Counted from the stretch's first letter, positions 1 through 5,871 are shown. The stretch: DNA of 6,954 bases from Candidatus Falkowiibacteriota bacterium (GCA_013203415.1 JABMQE010000116.1:1-6954), one strand, 5' to 3'. Numbers and translations: made by a program. The notes: generated by a model not told the origin, from the letters alone.

Positions 1-2
1 CC

Positions 3-88
3 AAGGAGGGGAATTAAAGGGGAGGTCAGGGTAGTGAAGCGTGTCCCAAACCCCTCCTTTAATTCCTCCCCTTGAATTAAAGGGAGGA
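3..88. repeat. Imperfect palindromic G/A-rich intergenic repeat
   Basis: Positions 3-25 and 51-73 are near-perfect inverted copies: 19 of 23 positions match, and the four mismatches are two G-T wobbles and two A-C pairs. They are separated by a 25-base loop. A third, direct copy of the core GAATTAAAGGGAGG follows at 74-87. The repeat fills the leader of tsf. It could be a REP/MITE-like interspersed element or a transcript hairpin. There is no T-tract after it, so a simple intrinsic terminator is less likely. That it is a repeat family elsewhere in the genome is inference. Confidence 0.6.
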
Positions 89-125
89 TAATTTGTATCA
101 AATAATCAATTTAAACGAAAAAACC

Positions 126-899
126 ATGTCTAACTTAGATCAAATTAAAGAGCTCCGCGAACAAACCGGCGCCGGCATGATGGAAGTAAAAAAAGCTTTG
201 GAAGAAGCAGGCAATGATAAGGAAAAAGCTACAGAAGTCCTAAAAAAATCAGGCGCTCTAAAAGCCCAAAAAAAATCCGACCGCGCCACATCAGAAGGCC
301 TTGTTGATATTAAAATTTCTCCCGACCACAAAAAGGCCTCCATTATCCAGATTAACTGCGAAACTGATTTTGTTGCCAAAAACGAAATTTTTATAAATTT
401 AGTTTCCGAACTCTCTTCCAAGAATTTAGAAACCAACGATGCCGAAACCGAATTCAACTCAAGAAAAGAAGACCTGGTCTTAAAAATCGGCGAGAACCTT
501 ACTTTTGGCAGGGCCGAGGTTTTGGAGGCCGAATATATTTCTGGCTATCTCCATTCCAACAAAAAAGTCGGCTCTCTTATTTCTTTCTCTGCCCAAATAG
601 AAGAAGAGCTGGCCCATGATATTGCTATGCACATTACTGCCTTAAATCCGGGGTATCTAAAGCCCGAAGATGTTCCGGTTGATATTTTAGAAAAAGAAAA
701 AGAAGTTTATCGCGAACAGTTAAAAAACCAAGGCAAGCCAGAAGAAATTATAGAAAAAATTTTGCAAGGCAAACTCGCAAAATTCTACGAAGAAAACTGC
801 TTGCTCAACCAGCCATTTGTCAAAGACGATAAAAAGAAGGTAAAAGAGCTGTTGCCCAAAGGAGTGGAAATAGTTAAGTTTGTTAGATACAGTTTATAG
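126..899 (+). CDS. tsf: Translation elongation factor Ts (EF-Ts)
   Basis: EF-Ts is the cytoplasmic nucleotide-exchange factor that removes GDP from EF-Tu during translation elongation. The 257-residue product shows the N-terminal UBA-like helical module (residues 4-40, with LREQTGAGMMEVKKALEE). The signature that contacts EF-Tu follows at residues 77-86 (INCETDFVAKN, with TDFV at 80-83). Next come the dimerisation-core motif MHITALNP (168-175) and the C-terminal NQPFVKDD (228-235) followed by KFVRYSL. Length and domain order are normal for a two-subdomain EF-Ts. I chose ATG 126 because the protein then starts where the family starts. An in-frame TTG at 93 would add 11 residues and has GGGAGG five bases upstream, but that GGGAGG belongs to the repeat at 3-88. 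ATG 126 itself has no SD. The usual upstream partner rpsB is not in the window. The stop codon TAG lies inside the inverted repeat of the next element. Confidence 0.97.
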   Translation: MSNLDQIKELREQTGAGMMEVKKALEEAGNDKEKATEVLKKSGALKAQKKSDRATSEGLVDIKISPDHKKASIIQINCETDFVAKNEIFINLVSELSSKNLETNDAETEFNSRKEDLVLKIGENLTFGRAEVLEAEYISGYLHSNKKVGSLISFSAQIEEELAHDIAMHITALNPGYLKPEDVPVDILEKEKEVYREQLKNQGKPEEIIEKILQGKLAKFYEENCLLNQPFVKDDKKKVKELLPKGVEIVKFVRYSL

Positions 900-902
900 A
901 TA

Positions 903-947
903 ATGCGAAACTACGAAAGCACATGCGAAACTACGAAAATGCGAAAG
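903..947. repeat. Left terminal repeats of the GxxExxY cassette
   Basis: Two identical 16-base copies of ATGCGAAACTACGAAA (903-918 and 923-938) are spaced 20 bases apart, followed by a partial copy ATGCGAAAG (939-947). They are the reverse complement of the repeat downstream of the gene. Confidence 0.9.
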
Positions 948-969
948 TTTCATATCAATAAAATAAAAA

Positions 970-1365
970 ATGGAGGAAAATCAAAAAATTATCTATAAAG
1001 AATTGTCATATAAGATTTTTGGTATCTGTCTTGAGGTACATAAAGTATTAGGTAGATTTTGTAGAGAGAAACAGGCCTGTAATTAAATGGAAGAGTTATT
1101 AAAAGATGGTAATTATAAATTCGAACGAGAAAAAGACTTGTCGCGTTATCCAGAAGATTATAAGATAGGTGGCAATCGTGTCGATTTCTTTATGGAAGGC
1201 AAGTTATTGTTTGATGCCAAAGCCAAGGATTATATAACCAAAGAGGATTATCTTCAAATGAAAAGATATCTTGAGGCAACAAATTTAAAATTAGGAATTA
1301 TAGTAAATTTCAGAGAGAAGAGGATAAATATGAAAAGGGTGATTAATAGTAAGGGTAAAGAATAG
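970..1365 (+). pseudogene. GxxExxY-family protein, interrupted by an in-frame stop
   Basis: Read from ATG 970, one frame gives an N-terminal part of 38 codons (YKELSYKIFGICLEVHKVLGRFCREKQ...), a TAA at 1084-1086, and then 92 more codons to the TAG at 1363-1365. Together, about 130 residues, they match the length and order of GxxExxY proteins, a PDDEXK-nuclease-like family of uncertain function that is abundant in candidate-phyla genomes. Part 1 holds the helix ending LEVHKVLG and the G...E motif. Part 2 holds the putative metal site VDF (Asp at 1183-1185) with DAK, then LQMKRYLEATNLKLGIIVNF and KRVI. The stop replaces one residue just after the motif, with no shift of frame. The motif tyrosine (ExxY) reads as alanine (EKQA). 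The second part could be translated alone from ATG 1087, but it would lack the first helices and motif. I therefore call it broken, unless this is an assembly error. There is no SD at 970. Confidence 0.8.
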
Positions 1366-1366
1366 T

Positions 1367-1422
1367 TTTTCGCATCTTTCGTAGTTTCGCATTAATTTCG
1401 CATTAATTTTCGTATCTATAAA
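1367..1422. repeat. Right terminal repeats of the GxxExxY cassette
   Basis: TTTCGTAGTTTCGCAT at 1377-1392 is a perfect inverted copy of the left 16-mer. It is followed by a tandem TTTCGCATTAA (1385-1395, 1396-1406) and the terminal TATCTATAAA (1413-1422). Relative to the left arm, this arm carries roughly 20 extra bases formed by the tandem copy. Confidence 0.9.
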
Positions 1423-1427
1423 CCAAT

Positions 1428-2240
1428 ATGAACATAATCCAAGTAAAATTTAGTCCCTGGGACAAGGCCTATAATTTTGATAGCAATGACCTAAAATTAA
1501 AAAAAGGCGACTGGGTTTTAGTGCACACCGAAATTGGCACCGAAATAGCGCAGGTTACAAACACCAACCCTAAAACAATAGAGCCAGAGCTCCTAAAAGA
1601 CGATAAAGGGAATCCATTGCCAGTCAAACCCGTCTTGCGCAAAGCCAACCTAACTGATATGGAAAAAATCCAGCAAAAGTCCGAACAGCGCCAAGAGGCC
1701 TTTGACCATTGCCGGAAAATTATAAAAAAACTATCTCTGCCAATGAAGCTTTTTGATGCCCGCTTTTCTTATGACGGCGGCCGCATCACTTTTGCCTATA
1801 TCGCCCCCGAGCGCGTGGACTTTCGCGAACTTGTTAAAGACCTTACCCATAAATTTCAAAAATCTATCCGCATGCAGCAGGTCGGCGTCCGCGAAGAAGC
1901 CCGCCTTTTTTGCAACATCGGGCTTTGCGGCCGCGAGGCCTGTTGCCGAAAATTTTTAGAAAATCTCGGAAACATAACTCTGGATCAGGCCTACTTACAG
2001 CAGGTCGCTCACAGAGGAAGCGAGCGAATCTCCGGCGTTTGCGGCCGTCTTTTATGCTGTCTCCAATACGAGCAGCCCATGTACGAGGCCTGCTCCCAAA
2101 AACTCCCGCCCATTGGCTCCGAAGTAAAAACCCCAAAAGGCAAAGGCAAAGTTATTGCCTGGCATATATTAAAGCAAACAGTAGATGTCAGATTAGACAA
2201 ACAAGGCGAAGGCATAATCGAGTTGGCGATCGAAGAATAA
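1428..2240 (+). CDS. ricT: PSP1-domain protein, RicT/YaaT family
   Basis: The 270-residue product belongs to the PSP1 C-terminal-domain family. In Bacillus its member RicT (YaaT) joins RicA and RicF in an Fe-S complex that acts with RNase Y in mRNA processing and affects sporulation, competence and biofilm. Visible here are an N-terminal beta domain (residues 1-50, VKFSPWDKAYNF, KKGDWVLVHTEIGTEIAQV) and a helix rich in K/Q/R (75-102). The PSP1 core follows (105-215): VDFRELVKDL, GVREEARLFCNIGLCGREACC and ISGVCGRLLCCLQYE. The two C-x4-CC clusters (Cys167/172/173 and Cys205/210/211) are kept, so Fe-S or other metal binding is plausible. The C-terminal part is a small SH3/KOW-like strand segment (GSEVKTPKGKGKVIAWH). 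There is no SD before ATG 1428; the start lies 5 bases after the inverted-repeat cassette. Partners RicA and RicF are not in the window, so the role here is assigned by family only. Confidence 0.93.
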   Translation: MNIIQVKFSPWDKAYNFDSNDLKLKKGDWVLVHTEIGTEIAQVTNTNPKTIEPELLKDDKGNPLPVKPVLRKANLTDMEKIQQKSEQRQEAFDHCRKIIKKLSLPMKLFDARFSYDGGRITFAYIAPERVDFRELVKDLTHKFQKSIRMQQVGVREEARLFCNIGLCGREACCRKFLENLGNITLDQAYLQQVAHRGSERISGVCGRLLCCLQYEQPMYEACSQKLPPIGSEVKTPKGKGKVIAWHILKQTVDVRLDKQGEGIIELAIEE

Positions 2241-2261
2241 CCAAAAGAAAAGTATTGCCAT

Positions 2262-2268
2262 AAGGAGG
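2262..2268 (+). promoter_or_regulatory. Strong Shine-Dalgarno site for the 108-residue orphan
   Basis: AAGGAGG matches the anti-SD tail of 16S rRNA and lies four bases before ATG 2273. The neighbouring conserved genes have no such site, and this one fixes the start of the orphan. Confidence 0.8.
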
Positions 2269-2272
2269 ACCC

Positions 2273-2599
2273 ATGGCTAATCAGTATCAGCACATCAGAA
2301 GGAATGCCAGGGTGCCGAGTTTTTTCCCGGCCTATTCCGGCCAGCCGTGCTTTGCGATCGTAACCAGCTCCGCCCGCATCCTTATCCCTAAGGCAATAAC
2401 CCGAAAGATAGCAGTTGCCAACAGTATCTTTCAGAGTGTTGCCCGCCGGATCTCGGATACATTGGATAGCCCCGGAACCAAAAAGATTCGGCTTAAAATG
2501 TGGGTTGACAGAACTCACTGTCAGGTCGAACTCTTGCTCCATTTTAACCCAGACAAGACCCATGTTCACGCTCTTTTCCGTATAGTCCAGGACACCTAG
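2273..2599 (+). CDS. Orphan 108-residue basic protein
   Basis: I do not recognise a family. Support for a gene is structural: a strong SD AAGGAGG (2262-2268) four bases before the ATG, an uninterrupted frame to TAG, and a clear intrinsic terminator 31 bases after the stop. The base composition is visibly more GC-rich than tsf or the flanking transposase. The product is basic, with no signal peptide or membrane segment. It has two cysteines (residues 26 and 83), a middle amphipathic helix (about 42-64, ITRKIAVANSIFQSVARRISDTL) and two likely strands at the end (IRLKMWVD, CQVELLLHF). This alpha-beta pattern suggests a small folded domain, perhaps nucleic-acid binding, but that is a guess. It starts 32 bases after ricT and could be cotranscribed with it. 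The minus-strand frame over the same bases has no start site or homology and was not annotated. Confidence 0.7.
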   Translation: MANQYQHIRRNARVPSFFPAYSGQPCFAIVTSSARILIPKAITRKIAVANSIFQSVARRISDTLDSPGTKKIRLKMWVDRTHCQVELLLHFNPDKTHVHALFRIVQDT

Positions 2600-2630
2600 C
2601 GTCTCGGACTCGCAAAGGACCGGGTCGAAC

Positions 2631-2667
2631 AAGAAGTCGTGCAAGTTGCGGCTTCTTTTCTTTTTTC
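2631..2667 (+). terminator. Rho-independent terminator after the 108-residue orphan
   Basis: AAGAAGTCGTG (2631-2641) pairs with 2647-2657 through 11 base pairs, three of them G-U, around the loop CAAGT. A T-rich run (TTCTTTTTT) follows at once. It separates the orphan from the transposase unit. Confidence 0.85.
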
Positions 2668-2679
2668 TATTTTTCTACC

Positions 2680-2712
2680 CGGCTTTAGCCGAGGGTCGTT
2701 GGGCTTTAGCCC
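2680..2712. repeat. Two REP-like hairpins in front of the transposase
   Basis: CGGC-TTTA-GCCG (2680-2691) and GGGC-TTTA-GCCC (2701-2712) are two short perfect stem-loops with the same TTTA loop. They are spaced 21 bases apart and share the direct repeat GGCTTTAGCC (2681-2690, 2702-2711). Paired small hairpins next to a Y1 transposase are the known arrangement of REP/RAYT systems and of IS200/IS605 ends. Whether this enzyme recognises them is inference. Confidence 0.7.
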
Positions 2713-2728
2713 CTTTTTATGCTATAAT
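2699..2728 (+). promoter_or_regulatory. Likely promoter of the transposase gene
   Basis: A perfect -10 TATAAT (2723-2728) lies 18 bases after a weak -35 TTGGGC (2699-2704). The predicted transcript start, near 2735, leaves only about 10 bases before ATG 2745, so the mRNA would be almost leaderless. The -35 overlaps the stem of the second hairpin. Confidence 0.6.
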
Positions 2729-2744
2729 AAAAATAAATAAATAT

Positions 2745-3344
2745 ATGAGCAAATGTTATTGGCCAAACAACTCCATATATTTTCTCACTGGCTCCACCTT
2801 TCTTCATTTTCCATATTTTAAAGATTACGACCAAAAAGAGATAGTCCTAGACCAAATCAAAAAAGTCAAAAACCAGTTAGGTATTCCGGTCATTGCTTAC
2901 AGCATCGCTATTAATCATTACCACTTAAAAGTATACTTAAGAGATGGTCTCGATTTAAAAAAGATAAAGCAATTAATACACGGCGGTGTGAGCCATGAAT
3001 ACAGAAAACATTATATTAAAAAATATAAAAAAACATGGCAAAGTAGCAAAGCATTAGTGATAAATAATAAGTTTGCAGATTTAGTAACAACAGGATATAT
3101 TATTGGCAATCTATTAAAACACAATGAAGTAAGTACTTTTCGTGAACTCGAGGATAATCCATTTTCCAGTTATTGTTTTTTCAAAGAGAAGCATGGGGAT
3201 GAACAATCACGAAATTTAGTGTATAATGTAATTAACATTAATGAAAACGCAGAAGGCATCATAAATGTAAAGGATCTTTCAAAGACTAAAGTCTTCAAAC
3301 CTTCGACTAGCTCTCTTGAGCAGAGTCGAAAGAAAGTCGAGTAG
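2745..3344 (+). CDS. Y1/RAYT-type HUH transposase (REP-associated tyrosine transposase-like)
   Basis: The 199-residue product is a single-domain Y1 transposase (IS200-like / REP-associated family). Such enzymes nick single-stranded DNA at hairpin sites through a 5'-phosphotyrosine. The N-terminal strand region (YWPNNSIYFLTGSTFLHFPYF, residues 5-25) is typical. It is followed by a helix and VIAYSIAINHYHLKVYL with the metal-binding HUH triad His58-Tyr59-His60. The presumed catalytic Tyr118 sits in TTGYIIGNLLKHNEV, and DNPFSSYCFF (138-146) corresponds to the conserved 'pwSSy' tail motif. The usual 'MPNHxH' reads 'AINHYH', so it is a divergent member. The frame is open upstream to a TTG at 2646, but that lies in a terminator and the extension resembles no family member, so ATG 2745 is preferred. 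There is no SD. The last residues, from about 187 on, are encoded by a hairpin repeat (3302-3330), which suggests that the original C-terminus runs into the element end. Activity is untested, but both catalytic motifs are intact. Confidence 0.88.
   Translation: MSKCYWPNNSIYFLTGSTFLHFPYFKDYDQKEIVLDQIKKVKNQLGIPVIAYSIAINHYHLKVYLRDGLDLKKIKQLIHGGVSHEYRKHYIKKYKKTWQSSKALVINNKFADLVTTGYIIGNLLKHNEVSTFRELEDNPFSSYCFFKEKHGDEQSRNLVYNVININENAEGIINVKDLSKTKVFKPSTSSLEQSRKKVE
3302..3330. repeat. Nested hairpin at the 3' end of the transposase gene
   Basis: TTCGACT (3302-3308) pairs with AGTCGAA (3324-3330). Inside it, GCTC (3310-3313) pairs with GAGC (3318-3321) around TCTT. The outer stem and CTC/GAG core resemble the widespread 'TTCGAC..CTC..GAG..GTCGAA' interspersed repeats of environmental bacterial genomes, recognised from memory. 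It is a candidate right end for the element. A smaller hairpin, AAGAC-TAAA-GTCTT, lies just before it at about 3282-3297. Confidence 0.65.
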
Positions 3345-3364
3345 AAATTATATTAATAATTCCC

Positions 3365-4354
3365 ATGCCAAAAAAAATCGCCATCAACGGCTTTGGCCGT
3401 ATTGGCCGCGCCGCTTTCAAAGCCGCGCAAGAAAACAAAAAAGTGGAAGTCATAGCCATAAACGACTTAACCGAACCATCCGCCTTGGCTCATCTCCTAA
3501 AGTATGATACTGTCTACGGTGTTTATGATAAAAAAATAATCGCTGGCAGCGGCTATCTTCAAATTGGGGCCAAAAAAATCCCTGTCTATGCCAAACCAAA
3601 ACCGCGAAAACTGCCTTGGCGAAAACTGGGCGTTGATGTTGTTTTGGAATGCACCGGCCGCTTTACCCTAAAAGAGGATGCCCGCGGCCATATTAAAGCC
3701 GGCGCCAAAAAAGTTATAATCTCGGCTCCTAGCAAATCCGAAGATGTTATCACAATCGTTAAAGGCGTTAACGAATCCGATGCCAGCTCCGAACAAATAA
3801 TCTCTAATGCTTCCTGCACTACTAATTGCATTGCTCCGGTTATGAAAGTTTTAGATAAAGAGTTTGGCGTAGAGCGCTCCTTAATGACAACCATCCATGC
3901 CTATACTTCAAATCAAAACTTAGTCGACGGTCCGCATAAAGATCTTCGCCGCGCCCGCGCCGCTGCCCAAAATATTATCCCAACAACCACTGGCGCCGCC
4001 AAATCCACCTGCAAAACCCTGCCTTCTCTAAAGGGCAATTTCGATGGCATTGCTGTTCGCGTGCCTGTTGCAATCGGCTCTATCTCGGATATTTCTGCGG
4101 TTCTTAAAAAAAGAGCCAGTATCGAAAGCATCAATGCCGCTTTCCGCAAGGCCTCAAAAACATATCTAAAAAATATCCTTACCACTACCGAAGAGCCAAT
4201 CGTCTCTTCCGATATAATCGGTAATGATTATTCTGCCATTGTCGACCTAAACCTTACCCGCGTTATCGACAACCTCGTCAAAGTAGTAGCATGGTATGAT
4301 AACGAATGGGCCTATTCCAAACGCCTTGTAGAACTGGCGAGCGAATTAGAATAA
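3365..4354 (+). CDS. gap: Glyceraldehyde-3-phosphate dehydrogenase (type I)
   Basis: This enzyme oxidises glyceraldehyde 3-phosphate to 1,3-bisphosphoglycerate with NAD(P)+ and phosphate in the cytoplasmic lower half of glycolysis. The 329-residue length is normal. The Rossmann start INGFGRIGR lies at residues 7-15, and Asp34 at the end of the second strand (AINDL) favours NAD+. The catalytic segment SNASCTTNCIAP places the nucleophile at Cys151. The base is His178 in TTIHAYTSNQ. The phosphate-site loop RRARAAAQNIIPTTTGAAKS (195-214), RVPVAIGSISDI (232-243) and WYDNEWAYSKR (310-320) follow in order. Variations from the textbook sequence (HAYTSNQ for HAYTNDQ, RVPVAIGS for RVPTPNVS, WAYS for WGYS) leave no key residue missing. 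There is no SD. AT-rich TATTAATAAT at 3351-3360, just upstream, could be a -10 for a leaderless mRNA, or the gene may be read through from the transposase unit 20 bases upstream. No intrinsic terminator is visible after it. Confidence 0.97.
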   Translation: MPKKIAINGFGRIGRAAFKAAQENKKVEVIAINDLTEPSALAHLLKYDTVYGVYDKKIIAGSGYLQIGAKKIPVYAKPKPRKLPWRKLGVDVVLECTGRFTLKEDARGHIKAGAKKVIISAPSKSEDVITIVKGVNESDASSEQIISNASCTTNCIAPVMKVLDKEFGVERSLMTTIHAYTSNQNLVDGPHKDLRRARAAAQNIIPTTTGAAKSTCKTLPSLKGNFDGIAVRVPVAIGSISDISAVLKKRASIESINAAFRKASKTYLKNILTTTEEPIVSSDIIGNDYSAIVDLNLTRVIDNLVKVVAWYDNEWAYSKRLVELASELE

Positions 4355-4447
4355 TAATCAGTAATCCAGTAAATAAAACTTAAAACTTAAAAATTAAAAC
4401 TTTTTCATAATCCCTAAAATCCCTAAACCATAGAAAGGAAATTCCCT

Positions 4448-5251
4448 ATGCCAGAAGGAGAAATTAAACCCAACCCGCCAAAGGAGAAAAAAGTGGAGGA
4501 AACTGCAAAAGCAAATGGTACAGAAGAGCAACAAGGAGACCAAGAAAAAAAAGACCAACCCCCAGAAGAAAGGATTGATAAGGGGCTGGATTTGTTAAAA
4601 GCAAACCTGGAATCAATTGGTATACCCACCACTTTCTCTTGCGCCGCCGCCCTGGACAAATTAAGGAAATCCCAAGCCGAATTCAATCTTTATCCCGAAA
4701 TAGCCAGTGAGTTAGAAAAAGATCCCAAAACCCGCAGAGCCGACATAGAAAGTGCTATTCTTAGCGCCGAACATTCGTATAAAGATCACGAGCCATGGAT
4801 TATAGTTGCTGATTCCGGCAAGATTTCTGGTTATGTCCAGCCAAACGATATGGAGGCTATTAGAAAGATAATCCGAACCGAACACCAAGGCAATATAGAC
4901 GAACTAACCGAAGAGGATATAAAAGGGCTTAATCTTAAGTGGCTCAAAGATGCCCCGAAAAAAGCAGAGCTGGTCAGACAAATGGAAGAAAAGGGGCTTG
5001 TTTTTCAGTTAATAACCAATGATTCGGAACGCCTGCCTAACGCTAAATTAACCCACGAATCATTAAGCGACTTTCTTAACCAGGCCTTAGTCGGCCTGCT
5101 TGGGCAGAAAGAGCTGCTCGATATGGGCTATGCCGATGAGGCTCAAGCTAAAGAGGTTATCGATAGAACCAAAACAGTAATTGTCCCCGTCTTGGCCGAA
5201 GCAATAGTTGCAATGGAGGAGATGGAAAAAGAAAAATCCAAGGCAGAATAA
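4448..5251 (+). CDS. Orphan 267-residue acidic helical protein
   Basis: No family recognised. Residues 1-45 are low complexity, very rich in Glu, Lys, Pro and Gln, and surely disordered. From about 46 on the chain looks folded and mainly alpha-helical: DKGLDLLKANLESIG, CAAALDKLRKSQAEF, and a long C-terminal helical stretch 205-265 ending in a Glu/Lys-rich tail. A short strand-like patch PWIIVADSGKISGYVQ (116-131) breaks the helices. There is a single cysteine (65), no signal peptide and no membrane segment, so it is probably cytoplasmic. AAGGA (4435-4439) lies 8 bases before ATG 4448, a moderate SD. The gene stands alone, after 93 bases of AT-rich repetitive spacer (CTTAAAA and CCCTAAA-type short repeats), and ends at a good terminator. 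It could be a scaffold or adaptor, but nothing in the sequence decides this. Confidence 0.85.
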   Translation: MPEGEIKPNPPKEKKVEETAKANGTEEQQGDQEKKDQPPEERIDKGLDLLKANLESIGIPTTFSCAAALDKLRKSQAEFNLYPEIASELEKDPKTRRADIESAILSAEHSYKDHEPWIIVADSGKISGYVQPNDMEAIRKIIRTEHQGNIDELTEEDIKGLNLKWLKDAPKKAELVRQMEEKGLVFQLITNDSERLPNAKLTHESLSDFLNQALVGLLGQKELLDMGYADEAQAKEVIDRTKTVIVPVLAEAIVAMEEMEKEKSKAE

Positions 5252-5276
5252 TTCCTTTCAACAATCTCTAACAAGA

Positions 5277-5328
5277 AAAGCGAAGACACTCGTGGCCTTC
5301 GCTTTCTTTTTTGGCCTTTTGCCAAAAA
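5277..5328. terminator. Terminator between convergent genes, probably bidirectional
   Basis: AAAGCGAAG (5277-5285) pairs perfectly with CTTCGCTTT (5297-5305) and is followed by CTTTTTT, a strong intrinsic terminator for the plus-strand gene ending at 5251. On the minus strand the same stem is followed by TTTTCTTG, so it can also stop the gene ending at 5336. A second hairpin (TTTTTGGC 5308-5315 with GCCAAAAA 5321-5328) abuts it. Confidence 0.85.
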
Positions 5329-5335
5329 GCTCGAT

Positions 5336-5701
5336 TCAATTTTCAGAGGGGATAGTTATAAGCAGGGAATGAAGAACCTCTTTTTCGTCGCTATCAAATC
5401 CCCAGTCCTTGCAGGACTTGCCAAGAATTTCGTTTGCCAGTCCGAGCAGGGGATTAGCCTTCTCTTCTTGGGCGCTAACACTCAGCCGCACTTTGCCATT
5501 CACATCTAAAACGCGTAGGGAGAACTCGGTGTTGATTAGAACCTCTTCCTCCGAGCCAGTGGCGAGCATCTCGTCTGCCTCTCTTACAATCTCCTCACTC
5601 GGCCTTTTTCCTGGCCAAAAATCCGGATGAAAATAAGAAAGATACCGAACCGCCCAGCCAATCTCCTGCCTTACTGATTCATCACTCACAACCGCGCCCA
5701 T
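5336..5701 (-). CDS. Orphan 121-residue acidic protein
   Basis: No family recognised. The start chosen is the ATG at 5701-5699, because AAGGAGG (5712-5706 on the minus strand) lies four bases before it. The frame stays open for 36 more codons upstream, but those cross the likely promoter. The product is acidic. An N-terminal segment rich in aromatic residues (IGWAVRYLSYFHPDFWPGKRPSEEI, about 14-38) leads into a Glu-rich helix (36-54). Two or three strands follow (VLINTEFSLRVLDVNGKVRLSVSA, 54-77), then a C-terminal helical part with a single cysteine (97). The pattern is that of a compact alpha/beta domain without signal peptide or membrane segment. It is convergent with the 267-residue orphan and divergent from the two small genes at 5872-6191, sharing a 170-base regulatory region with them. 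Base composition is close to 50% GC, richer than the conserved genes. Confidence 0.8.
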   Translation of the reverse strand: MGAVVSDESVRQEIGWAVRYLSYFHPDFWPGKRPSEEIVREADEMLATGSEEEVLINTEFSLRVLDVNGKVRLSVSAQEEKANPLLGLANEILGKSCKDWGFDSDEKEVLHSLLITIPSEN

Positions 5702-5739
5702 AGAACCTCCTTCTGGAATTAGGGGTGATACTACGGGAA

Positions 5740-5768
5740 AATATAGGGTTTTTACTCTGTTTCTACAA
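5740..5768 (-). promoter_or_regulatory. Probable promoter of the minus-strand orphan
   Basis: Read on the minus strand, TTGTAG (5768-5763) and TATATT (5745-5740) are 17 bases apart. The -10 is five of six to consensus and the -35 three of six. The predicted leader is about 30 bases and ends at a strong SD. Confidence 0.5.
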
Positions 5769-5781
5769 TACCACACAACTG

Positions 5782-5796
5782 TTAATAAATTATTAA
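5782..5796. promoter_or_regulatory. 15-bp palindrome between divergent promoters (candidate operator)
   Basis: TTAATAA-A-TTATTAA is a perfect 7-bp inverted repeat around one base. It lies 6 bases upstream of the plus-strand -35 and 13 bases upstream of the minus-strand -35, so a dimeric regulator bound here could act on both units. It could instead be an AT-rich UP element. No regulator gene is visible nearby. Confidence 0.4.
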
Positions 5797-5802
5797 AAAT
5801 AT

Positions 5803-5831
5803 TTGACAATCTTTTTACATTAAAATATAAT
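5803..5831 (+). promoter_or_regulatory. Perfect consensus sigma-70 promoter
   Basis: TTGACA (5803-5808), a spacer of exactly 17 bases, and TATAAT (5826-5831). The predicted start near 5838 gives a leader of about 34 bases, which carries the AAGGAGGT site. It drives the two small genes downstream and implies strong transcription. Confidence 0.88.
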
Positions 5832-5871
5832 TAAAATGGAGGAACAACACGCAAACAGGAAGGAGGTCGAC

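Larger units (their letters stand above)
893..1422. mobile_element. Candidate inverted-repeat cassette carrying a GxxExxY gene
   Basis: The broken GxxExxY gene is bracketed by matching inverted termini. TTTATAGATA at 893-902 is answered by TATCTATAAA at 1413-1422. Inside those, ATGCGAAACTACGAAA at 903-918 and again at 923-938 is the exact reverse complement of 1377-1392. The left arm continues with ATGCGAAAG at 939-947, answered by a near copy (TTTTCGCATC) at 1367-1376. The right arm also holds a tandem 11-mer (TTTCGCATTAA at 1385-1395 and 1396-1406). The cassette sits exactly between the tsf stop codon and the ricT start. No transposase is present, so mobility would need factors supplied elsewhere. 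A mobile or retro-like element is inference; the symmetry is visible directly. Confidence 0.55.

Noticed and set aside
903..947. CRISPR array
   Set aside because: There are only two to three short repeats with 4-base gaps and no unique spacers; these are terminal repeats of an inverted cassette.
2009..2644. A 211-codon minus-strand open frame over the end of ricT and the 108-residue orphan
   Set aside because: It overlaps the well-supported ricT and a plus-strand gene that has an SD and a terminator. It has no SD of its own and no recognisable motif.
2646..2744. TTG-initiated extension of the transposase
   Set aside because: It starts inside the terminator stem and upstream of the promoter, and the extra residues do not resemble the family.
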